A stretch of 64,000 bases of DNA from Streptomyces sulfonofaciens. GTDB taxonomy: Bacteria > Actinomycetota > Actinomycetes > Streptomycetales > Streptomycetaceae. The notes beneath the pieces were generated by a model. That model had not been told where the DNA came from. It ran no database searches and worked only from the letters and a program-made list of their open reading frames with translations. Position 1 is the stretch's first letter. Every line of letters starts with the position of its first letter. This document shows positions 24,647-36,641 of this stretch, one piece after another. The DNA is taken from contig NZ_BNCD01000003.1 of NCBI RefSeq assembly GCF_014656295.1, positions 124,001-188,000 of the forward strand, read 5' to 3'. The translations under genes were made by a program, and so were the position numbers.

Positions 24647-25893
24647 GCGACAGACGCCTCCAGCTCCTCTTCGATCCGGGCGATCAGGCGCTCCTCGACG
24701 TCCGGCAGGCCGATCTGCTGGACCAGCTCGGCGAAGAAGCCGCGCACCACCAGTCGCCGCGCCTCGTGCTCCGGGATGCCGCGCGCCATCAGGTAGAACA
24801 GCTGCTCGTCGTCGAAGCGGCCGGTCGCGGACGCGTGTCCGGCTCCGACGATCTCGCCGGTCTCGATCTCCAGGTTGGGCACGGAGTCGACACGGGCGCC
24901 GTCCGTGAGGACGAGGTTGCGGTTCATCTCGTAGGTGTCGGTGCCCTCGGCGCCGGCCTCGATGAGGACGTCGCCGATCCAGACGGCGTGTGCGTCCTCG
25001 CCCTGCAGTGCGCCCTTGTAGACCACGTTGGACTTGCAGTGCGGGGTGTTGTGGTCGACGAAGAGGCGGTGCTCCTGGTGCTGGCCCTGGTCGGTGAAGT
25101 AGAGGCCGAACAGCTCGGCCTCGCCGCCGGGGCCCGCGTAGGCCACCCGGGGGTTCAGCCGGACCAGGTCGCCGCCGAAGGTGACGGCGACGGACTTGAA
25201 GGAGGCGTCCCGGCCGACGAGCGCGTTGTGCTGGCCTACGTGCACCGCCTTGTCGTCCCAGTCCTGGACCGACACCACGGTGAGCTTCGCGCCGTCGCCG
25301 AGGATGTAGTCGACGTTGGCGGCGAGTACCGCGTCACCGGTGTGGTCGACGACGACGACCGCCTCCGCGAAGGCGCCCAGCTCGACGACGAGCTGGCCGT
25401 AGACGGTGGCCGCCGCACCGTCCAGGGGCTCGCCGTGGACGGTGATGCGCACCGGGGTGTCGAGCACGGTCTCCTTGGGGACCGTCACGACGGATGCCTT
25501 CTCGAAGGAGGAGTAGGCCTGCGCCGCGACCCGGTCCACCGGGACGCCCGCCCTGCCGAGCCGTTCGTCGTCCCGGCCCACGGTCTCCACGGTCACCCCG
25601 TCCGGCGCGCTGACCTCGACCTTGACGCCCTGCCCCGTGGCGACGGCCGTGCCGTCGTGCAGTCCGCGCAGCCGGTCGAGCGGGGTGAAGCGCCATTCCT
25701 CCTCGCGGCCGTGCGGCACGGGGAAGTCCGCCACGTCGAAGGACGGGCTCGCGCTCATCCGGGTGGCGACGGTCGATTCCGCCGCCACCGCGATGGCACC
25801 GGTCGTGGTGGAGCCCACCGGTGGGGTGCTTCCCTGGACCGGGGCCTGTCGCAGGTCCTTGGAGTTCTGGGCCTCAGCCATGGCTGTCGTCAT
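24643..25893 (-). CDS. sufD: SufD scaffold subunit
   Basis: 416 residues from ATG 25893 (an internal ATG four codons on is an alternative; SD weak). After a 50-residue Thr/Ser/Ala-rich leader the SufBD beta-helix core starts (FPVPHGREEEWRFTPLDRL) and includes DHNTPHCKSNVVYKGAL and GHASATGRFDDEQLFYLMAR, with the C-terminal ARRLVVRGFFAELVQQI. It pairs with SufB and SufC to form the scaffold. It follows sufB by 150 bp, the largest gap in the operon. Confidence 0.96.
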   Translation of the reverse strand: MTTAMAEAQNSKDLRQAPVQGSTPPVGSTTTGAIAVAAESTVATRMSASPSFDVADFPVPHGREEEWRFTPLDRLRGLHDGTAVATGQGVKVEVSAPDGVTVETVGRDDERLGRAGVPVDRVAAQAYSSFEKASVVTVPKETVLDTPVRITVHGEPLDGAAATVYGQLVVELGAFAEAVVVVDHTGDAVLAANVDYILGDGAKLTVVSVQDWDDKAVHVGQHNALVGRDASFKSVAVTFGGDLVRLNPRVAYAGPGGEAELFGLYFTDQGQHQEHRLFVDHNTPHCKSNVVYKGALQGEDAHAVWIGDVLIEAGAEGTDTYEMNRNLVLTDGARVDSVPNLEIETGEIVGAGHASATGRFDDEQLFYLMARGIPEHEARRLVVRGFFAELVQQIGLPDVEERLIARIEEELEASVA

Positions 25894-26043
25894 GCTCGCT
25901 TTCTGCCTCGTCGTGCTCGTCCGCCGGGGGGCGGCTGCCTGAGCGGCGACGCCGCAGGGCGCCCTCCGGTCAGGGCCGCCCCTGTGCGGCGCTCGCGGGG
26001 CCCAGCGACTGAGCCCGTGGTGTGTGTCGGTGCCGCGGGCGCG

Positions 26044-27465
26044 TCAGCCCACCGCACCTTCCATCTGCAGCTCGATCAGCCGGTTGAGCTCCAGCGCGTA
26101 TTCCATGGGCAGCTCCTTGGCGATCGGCTCGACGAAGCCGCGCACGATCATCGCCATCGCCTCGTCCTCGGAGAGGCCGCGGCTCATCAGGTAGAAGAGC
26201 TGGTCCTCGGAGACCTTGGAGACCGTCGCCTCGTGGCCCATGGAGACGTCGTCCTCGCGGACGTCGACGTAGGGGTAGGTGTCCGAGCGGGAGATCGTGT
26301 CGACGAGCAGGGCGTCGCAGAGCACGTTGGACTTCGCGCCCGGTGCGCCCTCTCCGATCTCGATCAGACCGCGGTACGAGGTGCGCCCGCCGCCCCGCGC
26401 CACCGACTTGGAGACGATGTTCGAGGAGGTGTTCGGGGCCATGTGGACCATCTTGGCGCCGGCGTCCTGGTGCTGGCCCTCGCCCGCGAAGGCGATGGAC
26501 AGCGTCTCGCCCTTGGCGTGCTCGCCCATCAGGTAGACCGCGGGGTACTTCATGGTGACCTTGGAGCCGATGTTGCCGTCGACCCACTCCATGGTCGCGC
26601 CCTCGTAGGCCACGGCGCGCTTGGTGACCAGGTTGTAGACGTTGTTCGACCAGTTCTGGATGGTCGTGTACCGGCAGCGGGCGCCCTTCTTCACGATGAT
26701 CTCGACGACCGCGGAGTGCAGGGAGTCCGACTTGTAGATCGGCGCGGTGCAGCCCTCGACGTAGTGGACGTAGGCGTCCTCGTCGACGATGATCAGCGTC
26801 CGCTCGAACTGGCCCATGTTCTCGGTGTTGATGCGGAAGTACGCCTGGAGCGGGATCTCCACGTGCACGCCCTTCGGCACGTAGATGAAGGAGCCGCCGG
26901 ACCAGACCGCCGTGTTGAGCGCGGCGAACTTGTTGTCGCCGGCCGGGATGACGGTGCCGAAGTACTCCTTGAAGAGGTCCGGGTGCTCCCGCAGGGCGGT
27001 GTCCGTGTCCAGGAAGATGACGCCCTGCTCCTCCAGGTCCTCGCGGATCTGGTGGTAGACGACCTCCGACTCGTACTGGGCGGCGACGCCGGCGACCAGG
27101 CGCTGCTTCTCCGCCTCGGGGATGCCCAGCTTGTCGTAGGTGGCCTTGATGTCCTCGGGCAGGTCCTCCCAGGACTCGGCCTGCTTCTCGGTGGACCGCA
27201 CGAAGTACTTGATGTTGTCGAAGTCGATGCCCGAGAGGTCGGAGCCCCAGTTCGGCATGGGCTTCTTCTCGAAGAGCCGCAGGCCCTTGAGGCGGAGCTT
27301 GGTCATCCACTCGGGCTCCGACTTCTTGCCGGAGATGTCCCGGACGACGTCCTCGTTCAGGCCTCGCTTGGCCGCGGCGCCGGCTACGTCGGAGTCGGCC
27401 CAGCCGTATTCGTACTTGCCCAGGCCTTCCAGCTCAGGGTGGGCGGTCTCCGTGGGGAGAGTCAT
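26044..27465 (-). CDS. sufB: SufB scaffold subunit
   Basis: 473 residues from ATG 27465 with GGAGG eight bases upstream. The typical N-terminus [12 protein letters not shown] is followed by [34 protein letters not shown] and [14 protein letters not shown]; the C-terminal segment is [20 protein letters not shown] and [16 protein letters not shown]. SufB provides residues for nascent cluster building on the SufBC2D complex. Its start overlaps the sufR stop codon (ATGA), so the regulator and scaffold are co-translated. Confidence 0.97.
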   Translation of the reverse strand: MTLPTETAHPELEGLGKYEYGWADSDVAGAAAKRGLNEDVVRDISGKKSEPEWMTKLRLKGLRLFEKKPMPNWGSDLSGIDFDNIKYFVRSTEKQAESWEDLPEDIKATYDKLGIPEAEKQRLVAGVAAQYESEVVYHQIREDLEEQGVIFLDTDTALREHPDLFKEYFGTVIPAGDNKFAALNTAVWSGGSFIYVPKGVHVEIPLQAYFRINTENMGQFERTLIIVDEDAYVHYVEGCTAPIYKSDSLHSAVVEIIVKKGARCRYTTIQNWSNNVYNLVTKRAVAYEGATMEWVDGNIGSKVTMKYPAVYLMGEHAKGETLSIAFAGEGQHQDAGAKMVHMAPNTSSNIVSKSVARGGGRTSYRGLIEIGEGAPGAKSNVLCDALLVDTISRSDTYPYVDVREDDVSMGHEATVSKVSEDQLFYLMSRGLSEDEAMAMIVRGFVEPIAKELPMEYALELNRLIELQMEGAVG

Positions 27466-28235
27466 GCGGGGTTCCTCCCGGCCGTGCTGTCGGATGAGTG
27501 GTCGTGTGTCTCTGATGGGCGGGGCGGCGGGCCGGGATCGCCCGGGATGAACGTCGTACAGACGCCGTCGCCGTGGGCGATGGTGGCCAGCCGCTGCACG
27601 TGAGTACCCAGCAGACGCGAGAAGATCTCGGTCTCCGCCTCGCACAGTTGCGGGTACTGCTCCGCCACATGGGCGACGGGGCAGTGGTGCTGGCACAGTT
27701 GCTCGCCCTGGCTCCGACCGGGTGCGCTACGCGCGGTAGCAGCGTACCCGTCGGCGCTCAGGGCCTTGGCCAACGCCTCGGTGCGCTCTTCCGGCGCGGC
27801 GGCCTCGACGGCCGAGCGGTACGCCTGCGCCAGGGTCTCGATGCGGTCGCGCGCGAAGGCGGCCACGGCGGCCTCGCCGGCCTTCCCGCCGCCCGCGCTG
27901 CGCGCGATCCAGCGCAGGGCTTCCGCGGCGAGCTTGTCGTAGGACTGGTCGAAGGCATCCCGGCCGTAGTCGGTCAGCGCGAAGACCTTGGCGGGCCGGC
28001 CGCGGCCGCGCGCGCCGTACACCCGCTGCTCGCGGGGCTTGACGACCTCGTCCGCCACCAGTGCGTCCAGGTGCCTGCGGACGGCCGCCTGGGTCAGGCC
28101 CAGACGGCTCGCGAGGTCGGCCACGGTCGACGGGCCGTGGTCCAGGATGGAGCGCGCGACTCGGTCGCGTGTGGAGCGGTCCGCACGCAACCCAGCCGCG
28201 AGCTCCTCCTGCGGGGCCTCGTCGACTTTTTTCAC
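27462..28235 (-). CDS. sufR: SufR, Fe-S cluster-sensing repressor of the suf operon
   Basis: 257 residues from GTG 28235. A winged HTH (about 20-80: [38 protein letters not shown]) is followed by a helical region and a Cys cluster Cys181-x3-Cys185-x12-Cys198 ([18 protein letters not shown]) of the Fe-S sensing type. Streptomyces SufR is known to repress suf when its cluster is present. The start is chosen because GTG stands immediately after the operator and a TTG upstream would put the operator inside the gene. No SD, so probably leaderless. First gene of the suf operon. Confidence 0.93.
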   Translation of the reverse strand: MKKVDEAPQEELAAGLRADRSTRDRVARSILDHGPSTVADLASRLGLTQAAVRRHLDALVADEVVKPREQRVYGARGRGRPAKVFALTDYGRDAFDQSYDKLAAEALRWIARSAGGGKAGEAAVAAFARDRIETLAQAYRSAVEAAAPEERTEALAKALSADGYAATARSAPGRSQGEQLCQHHCPVAHVAEQYPQLCEAETEIFSRLLGTHVQRLATIAHGDGVCTTFIPGDPGPPPRPSETHDHSSDSTAGRNPA

Positions 28236-28248
28236 AACGCCATTGTTG
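28235..28248. promoter_or_regulatory. SufR operator CAAC-N6-GTTG
   Basis: CAAC-gccatt-GTTG on the plus strand matches the 14-bp palindrome reported for Streptomyces SufR. It ends on the G of the sufR GTG start. A possible -35 TTGTCA (28271-28266) and -10 AACAAT (28247-28242, minus strand) flank or overlap it. Confidence 0.85.
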
Positions 28249-28462
28249 CGTAATTCTTGAGAAGCTGACAAGCCGGTGTTCGACTGTGGGGGGTGCCCTG
28301 CATCACTTAGGCGGACCTAACCCGAAGGGGCGGCCCACCTGCGGGAACGGCCCGGGGACGCCCCGGGGGCCGCCCGAGCGTCCGCCGGCGCACACCCCGG
28401 CGCACTGCCTCGGGAGCCGCCCCGCCGGTTCCGTGTCCGGGTACCGTCCCTAGACTTCCGCC

Positions 28463-29386
28463 ATGCGAAGCGAGCCGGTGGTCCACGTGCACGGCCTGGT
28501 CAAGCGCTACGGCACCAGGACCGCGGTCGACGGCCTCGACCTCACCGCCGCGCAGGGCGTCACCGCCGTCCTCGGCCCCAACGGGGCCGGCAAGACCACC
28601 ACCATCGAGAGCTGCGAGGGCTACCGCAGGCCGGATGCCGGCACCGTGCGCGTCCTCGGCCTCGACCCGCGCCGCCAGGCCCGCGAGCTGCGGCCCCGGA
28701 TGGGAGTGATGCTGCAGTCCGGCGGCGTCTACTCGGGGGCCCGCGCGGAGGAGATGCTGCGCCATGTCGCCGGACTGCACGCGCACCCGCTGGACGTCGG
28801 CGCGCTCATCGAACGCCTCGGGCTCGGTAGCTGCGGCCGCACCGCCTACCGGCGGCTCTCCGGCGGGCAGCAGCAGCGCCTGGCGCTCGCCATGGCCGTC
28901 GTCGGCCGCCCCGAGCTGGTCTTCCTCGACGAGCCCACGGCGGGCCTGGACCCGCAGGCCCGGCACGCCACCTGGGACCTGGTCCGCGAGCTGCGCGCCG
29001 ACGGGGTGAGCGTCATCCTCACCACGCACTACATGGACGAGGCCGAGCAGCTCGCCGACGACGTCGCGATCATCGACGCCGGACGGGTGATAGCGCACGG
29101 CTCCCCCGACGAGCTGTGCCGCGGCGGCGCCGAGAACACGCTGCGCTTCACCGGGCGCCCCGGTCTCGACGTGGCGTCCCTGCTCAAGGCCCTGCCCACC
29201 GACTCGGCCGCCGACGAGCTGGTCCCCGGCTCGTACCGGGTGAGCGGCAAGGTCAACCCCCAACTGCTGGCCACCGTCACCTCCTGGTGCGCCCAGCACG
29301 GCGTCATGCCGGAGAGGATCTCCGTGGAGCGCCACACCTTGGAGGACGTCTTTCTGGAGCTGACGGGCAGGGAGCTGCGCGGATGA
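28463..29386 (+). CDS. ABC transporter ATP-binding protein
   Basis: 307 residues from ATG 28463. Walker A GPNGAGKTTT (38-47), Q-loop GVMLQSG, signature RLSGGQQQR, Walker B LVFLDEPTAG and switch His in TTHYMDEAEQ are present; the C-terminal quarter resembles the DrrA/daunorubicin-type extension. It overlaps the permease gene by 4 bp, making a two-gene exporter. The substrate is unknown; in related genomes this pair sits between suf and ctaA. No SD: TAGACT (28451-28456) is 6 nt from the ATG, so leaderless. Confidence 0.93.
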   Translation: MRSEPVVHVHGLVKRYGTRTAVDGLDLTAAQGVTAVLGPNGAGKTTTIESCEGYRRPDAGTVRVLGLDPRRQARELRPRMGVMLQSGGVYSGARAEEMLRHVAGLHAHPLDVGALIERLGLGSCGRTAYRRLSGGQQQRLALAMAVVGRPELVFLDEPTAGLDPQARHATWDLVRELRADGVSVILTTHYMDEAEQLADDVAIIDAGRVIAHGSPDELCRGGAENTLRFTGRPGLDVASLLKALPTDSAADELVPGSYRVSGKVNPQLLATVTSWCAQHGVMPERISVERHTLEDVFLELTGRELRG

Positions 29387-30150
29387 GTGCGGGTACGTAC
29401 ACGCCGATGACCGGGGCGGCGCCGCTGCCGCGGATGATCGTCTCGCAGGCGGCACTGGAGACCAGGATGCTGCTGCGCAACGGCGAGCAGCTACTGCTGA
29501 CCGTGGTGATCCCCACCCTGCTGCTGGTGCTCTTCAGCTCGGTCGACATCGTGGACACCGGCGCGGGCAGGTCCGTGGACTTCCTCGCGCCCGGCATCCT
29601 CGCGCTCGCGGTGCTGTCCACCGCGTTCACCGGACAGGCCATCGCCACCGGCTTCGAGCGGCGCTACGGCGTGCTGAAGCGGCTGGCCACCTCTCCGCTG
29701 CCCCGCTGGGGCCTGATGACCGCCAAGACGCTGTCGGTGCTGGTCACCGAGGTGCTCCAGGTGGTCCTGCTCACGGTCATCGCCCTGGCGCTGGGCTGGT
29801 CGCCGCACGGGAACCCGGCCGCCGTCGTCCTGCTGCTGGTCCTGGGCACCGCGGCCTGCTCCGGGCTCGGCCTGCTGATGGCGGGCACCCTGAAGGCGGA
29901 GGCCACGCTGGCCGCGGCCAACCTGGTCTTCCTGCTGCTGCTGGTGGGCGGCGGCGTCCTCGTACCGCTCGACAGGTTCCCCGACTGGGCACAGACGGTA
30001 CTGGGCCTGCTGCCGCTGTCAGCGCTCGCCGACGGGCTGCGGGACGTGCTCCAGCACGGTGCCGCCGTGCCGTGGGGCGACCTCGGGATCCTCGCGGTGT
30101 GGGCCGTGCTGGGACTGGGCGCCGCGGCGGCCTTCTTCCGCTGGGAGTGA
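29383..30150 (+). CDS. ABC-2 type exporter permease
   Basis: 255 residues. Six membrane segments can be seen, including LLLTVVIPTLLLVLFSS, FLAPGILALAVLSTAFTG, VLQVVLLTVIALALGW, AAVVLLLVLGTAACSGLGLL and AANLVFLLLLVGGGVLVPL. It pairs with the ATP-binding protein directly upstream (ATGA overlap) and closes the operon. Substrate unknown; daunorubicin-type exporters have the same layout. Confidence 0.92.
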   Translation: MSAGTYTPMTGAAPLPRMIVSQAALETRMLLRNGEQLLLTVVIPTLLLVLFSSVDIVDTGAGRSVDFLAPGILALAVLSTAFTGQAIATGFERRYGVLKRLATSPLPRWGLMTAKTLSVLVTEVLQVVLLTVIALALGWSPHGNPAAVVLLLVLGTAACSGLGLLMAGTLKAEATLAAANLVFLLLLVGGGVLVPLDRFPDWAQTVLGLLPLSALADGLRDVLQHGAAVPWGDLGILAVWAVLGLGAAAAFFRWE

Positions 30151-30288
30151 GGCCGCGGCCGTCCGGCGGGAGTGACGCCCGGAAGTGGCACGGGTGGAGC
30201 GGGGCGCCGCCGGCGACGGGCGGAAAGCCGCGCAGGGAACCAGGGCCCTCGTGAAGCCGTGCACAAGCGGCACCCTACGATGGGCTCC

Positions 30289-31284
30289 GTGCCCCAAGTG
30301 ACCCGAGACGACGCCCTTCGTGCCGTGCGCAGTCCGCTCGCCCTCATCGCCGAGCGCTGGACCCCGTCCCCCAGGACCGTGCAGCGTGCGGCCCTCGCCG
30401 CCCTCGTCATGACGGTGGTCATCGTGTGCACGGGCGGCGCGGTACGACTGACGGGCTCCGGCCTGGGCTGCCCGACGTGGCCCGAGTGCACCGACGGGTC
30501 GCTGACGACCACGCGCGCGATGGGCTTCCACGGTGCGGTGGAGTTCGGCAACCGCATGCTGACGTACGTGCTGTGCGCCGCCGTCGGCTGGGCGATCATC
30601 GCCGCGCGCTCCCACAAGCCCTGGCGGCGGAGCCTGACCCGGCTGGGCTGGGCCCAGTTCTGGCTGGTGATGGGCAACGCGGTGCTCGGCGGCATCGTCG
30701 TGCTCGTCGGCCTCAACCCCTACACGGTCGCCTGCCACTTCCTGCTCACCTCGGCCCTGCTCGCGGTGGCGACGGTGATGTGGCAGCGCACCCGCGAGGG
30801 CGACGGGGCACCGCGTCCGCTGGTCGGCGGGTCCGTGGTGCAGCTCGTGTGGGTACTGGTCGCCGCGGCGGTGCTGCTGATCGCGGTGGGCACGGTGGTG
30901 ACCGGCGCGGGCCCGCACGCCGGTGACTCCAGCGACGTGGCCCGGATGCCGGTGAGCTGGGAGAGCGTCAGCAAACTGCACGCGGTCCTGGCCTGGATCG
31001 TGGTGACGCTGACCTTCGCGCTCTGGTTCGTCCTGAAGGCGGTCGACGCGCCCGCCGGGCCGCTGCACCGCACCCGTGACCTGTTCGTGGTGCTGCTCGC
31101 ACAGGGCGTGATCGGCTACACGCAGTACTTCCTCGACCTGCCGGAGGCCCTGGTGGGCCTGCACATGCTCGGGTCCGCGCTGGTGTGGATCGCGGTGCTG
31201 CGGGTCCTGCTGTCGATGCGCGAGCGCCCAGCGACCGTGCCGGGCGTGCCGGCCCAGGCGGACGCGCGGCTCTCGACCGTGTGA
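30289..31284 (+). CDS. ctaA: Haem A synthase CtaA
   Basis: 331 residues from GTG 30289; TACGAT (30276-30281) lies 7 nt upstream and no SD is visible, so a leaderless start is more likely than ATG 30280, whose A lies inside that -10 box. About eight membrane helices; the signature GLGCPTWPEC (two Cys in the first loop) and conserved His positions in FHGAVEFGNRML, ACHFLLTSALL and SKLHAVLAW are present. It oxidises the methyl group of haem O to give haem A for cytochrome c oxidase. ctaB, which makes haem O, lies 0.7 kb downstream on the other strand. Confidence 0.94.
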   Translation: MPQVTRDDALRAVRSPLALIAERWTPSPRTVQRAALAALVMTVVIVCTGGAVRLTGSGLGCPTWPECTDGSLTTTRAMGFHGAVEFGNRMLTYVLCAAVGWAIIAARSHKPWRRSLTRLGWAQFWLVMGNAVLGGIVVLVGLNPYTVACHFLLTSALLAVATVMWQRTREGDGAPRPLVGGSVVQLVWVLVAAAVLLIAVGTVVTGAGPHAGDSSDVARMPVSWESVSKLHAVLAWIVVTLTFALWFVLKAVDAPAGPLHRTRDLFVVLLAQGVIGYTQYFLDLPEALVGLHMLGSALVWIAVLRVLLSMRERPATVPGVPAQADARLSTV

Positions 31285-31460
31285 GGACCCGCTCCGCGCA
31301 CGGCCCCGCGCCGTCCGCCGGCGCCGGCCAGACAGTGCCCGCCGTGGCACATCGCGCGCGTGCCCGTGCCCGTGCCCAGGGGCTCCCCGGCCGAGCGTGA
31401 GGCGACCGTGTCCTCGGCACCGCCCGCCCGCCCGTGGCCGCAACGGGCGGGAGCCGTGTC

Positions 31461-31904
31461 TCAGGCCCGTGACGCCCCGCCGCCCCGCCCGCCGAGCTGG
31501 ATCCCGGCCATCCGGGACCACTCGTAGGGGCCCGTGCTCAGCCGGGCCGCCAGGTCGCCGTCCAGGGTCTCGTGGACGGTGATGCCGGCCTTCTCCGCGG
31601 CCCGCAGTGCCGGCTCGTGACCGGGCGCCACCAGATCGCCCCAGCGGCCGTCCGCGCCCACCAGCACGATGCGGGCGCCCTTGCGGCCCAGGTAGGCGAT
31701 CTGCCCCTCGGCTCCGCCGTGCGCATCAGCGAAGGCCCGGATCTCCCTGGCCAGCCGGGCCACCCGGCGCTCGTCCCTGGCGGCCCGCAGTGCCTCGGCG
31801 CTCCAGCGCCCGCCGACCCGGCCCCCGCTCGGACCGCCGCCTGCGCCGTCGTCCGTCGCGCCGTCGTCCGCTCCGCCGTCGTCCATCTGCTGCGTCTCTG
31901 CCAT
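31461..31904 (-). CDS. Small protein of unknown function between ctaA and ctaB (147 aa)
   Basis: 147 residues from ATG 31904. The first 30 are acidic and Asp/Gly-rich, followed by a conserved-looking region: RARDE-type basic helix, AEGQIAYLGRKGARIVLVGAD and GWDL-type segment WGDLVAPGHEPALRAAEKAG, then TGPYEWSRMAGIQLGG. I know no function. No SD: TAGCAT (31912-31917) is 7 nt from the ATG on the minus strand, suggesting a leaderless transcript. Its constant place between the haem A genes is suggestive only. Confidence 0.72.
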   Translation of the reverse strand: MAETQQMDDGGADDGATDDGAGGGPSGGRVGGRWSAEALRAARDERRVARLAREIRAFADAHGGAEGQIAYLGRKGARIVLVGADGRWGDLVAPGHEPALRAAEKAGITVHETLDGDLAARLSTGPYEWSRMAGIQLGGRGGGASRA

Positions 31905-32006
31905 GGCCAGGATGCTACCGGCGGGTTAACCAACGGGCGACGGGCGGGGCCCCGGGGCCGGTCCGCCCCGAGGCCCCGCCCGTACCGAACGCCGGGGGGT
32001 GCCGCG

Positions 32007-32981
32007 CTACCGCAGGAAGGGGTCCACCGCCACGGCCACGAAGAGCAGCGAGACATAGGTGATCGACCAGTGGAACAGCCGCATCTCCTTGAGCTTGGCG
32101 CCCACCGCGCCGTCCTTCGCCCGGTGGTGCAGGCCGTGCGCCTCCCAGAGCCACAGGCCGCCGGTGACCAGGGCCACCGAGGTGTAGAACCAGCCCGTGT
32201 AACCGAGCGGCGTCAGCAGGAGCGAGACGAGCACCATCACCCAGCTATAGAGGACGATCTGCCGCGCGACGACCCGGTTGGAGGCGAGCACGGGGAGCAT
32301 CGGCACGCCCACGCGCGCGTAGTCGTCCTTCACCCGCATCGACAGCGGCCAGTAGTGCGGCGGAGTCCAGAAGAACATCACCAGGAAGAGGACGACGGCC
32401 GCCCAGGAGAGCGAGTCCGTCACCGACGACCAGCCGATGAAGACGGGCATGCAGCCCGCGATGCCGCCCCACACGATGTTCTGCGAGGTGCGCCGCTTGA
32501 GGATCATCGTGTAGACGACGACGTAGAAGAGCAGCGCGCCCAGCGCCAGCCAGGCCGAGAGCCAGTTGACGAGGAGCCCGAACCACAGGGTCGACACCAC
32601 GGCGAGCGAGAGGCCGAAGACCAGGCCCTCGCGGGGCGAGACCATGCCGGTGACCAGCGGACGCTGTGCCGTGCGTGTCATCAGCGCGTCGATGTCGCGG
32701 TCGATGTACATATTGAGGGCGTTGGCGCCGCCCGCGGAGAGGTAGCCGCCGACGCAGGTCACCAGCACGAGCCGGAGGTCGGGCACGCCCTGCGCGGCGA
32801 GGAACATCACCGGGACCGTGGTGATCAGGAGAAGCTCGATGATCCGTGGCTTGGTCAGTGCCACGAAGCCCTTGGCCCGGGCCCCGAACGGCCGGTGGAC
32901 CGGAGTCGTCCCGAGCTCCCCCGCAACCCTCGCGGCGTGGGAGGTGCCCCCACCCGGCGAACGGGATTCAACGGCCGTCAC
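32007..32981 (-). CDS. ctaB: Protohaem IX farnesyltransferase (haem O synthase)
   Basis: 324 residues from GTG 32981; GTG 32987 is also possible. Nine membrane segments in a UbiA-type fold: the first Asp-rich site is [12 protein letters not shown], followed by [15 protein letters not shown]; the second part has [13 protein letters not shown] and [14 protein letters not shown]. It adds the farnesyl group to haem B, giving haem O. Weak SD AGGGG upstream. Divergent from the tkt operon. The product is used by ctaA. Confidence 0.96.
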   Translation of the reverse strand: MTAVESRSPGGGTSHAARVAGELGTTPVHRPFGARAKGFVALTKPRIIELLLITTVPVMFLAAQGVPDLRLVLVTCVGGYLSAGGANALNMYIDRDIDALMTRTAQRPLVTGMVSPREGLVFGLSLAVVSTLWFGLLVNWLSAWLALGALLFYVVVYTMILKRRTSQNIVWGGIAGCMPVFIGWSSVTDSLSWAAVVLFLVMFFWTPPHYWPLSMRVKDDYARVGVPMLPVLASNRVVARQIVLYSWVMVLVSLLLTPLGYTGWFYTSVALVTGGLWLWEAHGLHHRAKDGAVGAKLKEMRLFHWSITYVSLLFVAVAVDPFLR

Positions 32982-33373
32982 GCACACCCCTGACAGAGAC
33001 GTCCCAGCAAGCCCCTGGGTTGTGATGTCCCGGTGAAGGCTCGCGCGTACCACGCCACTGTAGACGTTGCCCCTCCTCCGCCCTTCGCGGGGGTCGGTCG
33101 TGTTGACGGGGCGACGACCACCGCGGACGGCACGCGCCCGCGTGCCGTCAGGCGCACCTCGCGCCCCGCGGGCGGGCCGCCGCGCACCGCGCACCGCACC
33201 GGGGCCGGCACTCACCGCACGGTGCGCCGGGCGCCCCGCGCACCATCGCGGTACCGGGCCCGGCGGGCCGGTATGGGGCGAAAAGGCGGCCTCCCGCAGG
33301 GGTAGGCTCGACTGCGGCCGGTGCGTGTGACAAGGGCCGGCACTCGACATGTGGAGAGGAGCCCTGACCCAGG
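32982..33373. other. Divergent promoter region ctaB / tkt
   Basis: 392 bp without a supported gene. A TAGGCT box (33303-33308) may be the tkt -10; a minus-strand TACAGT (33062-33057) may serve ctaB. Neither has a clear -35. Confidence 0.4.
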
Positions 33374-35461
<2,088 letters not shown>

Positions 35462-35515
35462 CGCTGGTGTACGACGAGATATCGCAGAGTTCCAGAAGCA
35501 GGAGATGCAAATTCC

Positions 35516-36637
35516 ATGACAGACGCACTCAAGCGCCTCTCCGACGAAGGCGTGGCGATCTGGCTGGACGACCTGTCGCGCCAGCGCATCACGTCCGGCA
35601 ACCTCGCCGAGCTGATTGATCAGCAGCATGTCGTGGGCGTCACCACGAACCCGACGATCTTCCAGAAGGCGATCTCGTCCGGCGACGGCTACGAGCAGCA
35701 GCTCGCGGACCTAGCGGTACGGCGGGTCACCGTGGAGGAGGCCGTCCGGATGATCACCACGGCGGACGTCCGGGACGCCGCCGACATCCTGCGGCCCGTC
35801 TTCGACGCGACCGGCGGCCAGGACGGCCGGGTCTCGATCGAGGTGGACCCGCGGCTCGCGCACAACACCCCGGCCACCATCGCCGAGGCCAAGCAGCTCG
35901 CCTGGCTGGTGGACCGGCCGAACACCTTCATCAAGATCCCGGCGACCGAGGCGGGCCTCCCGGCGATCACCGAGGTCATCGGCCTCGGCATCAGCGTCAA
36001 CGTCACGCTGATCTTCTCGCTGGAGCGCTACCGCGCCGTGATGGACGCCTTCCTCGCGGGCCTGGAGAAGGCCAAGGCCGCCGGCCTCGACCTGGCCAAG
36101 ATCCGTTCGGTGGCGTCCTTCTTCGTGTCCCGGGTGGACTCCGAGATCGACAAGCGGCTGGACAAGATCGGCACCGACGAGGCCAAGGCGCTGCGCGGCA
36201 AGGCCGCCGTCGCCAACGCCCGGCTGGCCTACGAGGCATACGAGGAGGTCTTCGGTTCCGACCGCTGGGCCGCCCTGGAGCAGGCCGGTGCCCACCGCCA
36301 GCGTCCGCTGTGGGCCTCCACCGGCGTGAAGAACCCGGACTACAAGGACACCCTGTACGTGGCCGGCCTCGTCGCGCCCGGCACGGTGAACACCATGCCC
36401 GAGGCCACGCTGAACGCGACCGCCCACCACGGCGACGAGATCGTCGGCAACACCATCGCCGGCGCCTACGACCAGGCCCGCGCCGACCTCGACGCGCTGG
36501 CCGCGGCGGGCATCTCGTACGACGACGTGGTCCAGGTCCTGGAGGACGAGGGCGTCGAGAAGTTCGCCACGTCCTGGAACGACCTGCTCAAGTCCACGCA
36601 GGCGGAGCTCGACCGCCTCACCCCCGCGGAGGGCTGA
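35516..36637 (+). CDS. tal: Transaldolase
   Basis: 373 residues, the long actinobacterial type. [13 protein letters not shown] (about 40-52), the Schiff-base Lys in [25 protein letters not shown] and [16 protein letters not shown] are present; ends with [15 protein letters not shown] 35516 is preceded by AGGAGATGCAAATTCC. It moves three-carbon units from sedoheptulose-7-phosphate. It shares the operon with zwf, whose GTG lies 4 bp after its stop codon. Confidence 0.97.
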   Translation: MTDALKRLSDEGVAIWLDDLSRQRITSGNLAELIDQQHVVGVTTNPTIFQKAISSGDGYEQQLADLAVRRVTVEEAVRMITTADVRDAADILRPVFDATGGQDGRVSIEVDPRLAHNTPATIAEAKQLAWLVDRPNTFIKIPATEAGLPAITEVIGLGISVNVTLIFSLERYRAVMDAFLAGLEKAKAAGLDLAKIRSVASFFVSRVDSEIDKRLDKIGTDEAKALRGKAAVANARLAYEAYEEVFGSDRWAALEQAGAHRQRPLWASTGVKNPDYKDTLYVAGLVAPGTVNTMPEATLNATAHHGDEIVGNTIAGAYDQARADLDALAAAGISYDDVVQVLEDEGVEKFATSWNDLLKSTQAELDRLTPAEG

Positions 36638-36641
36638 GCCG

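Noticed and set aside
24766..27603. 945-codon plus-strand ORF opposite sufD/sufB
   Set aside because: Low-complexity shadow of two clearly conserved genes.
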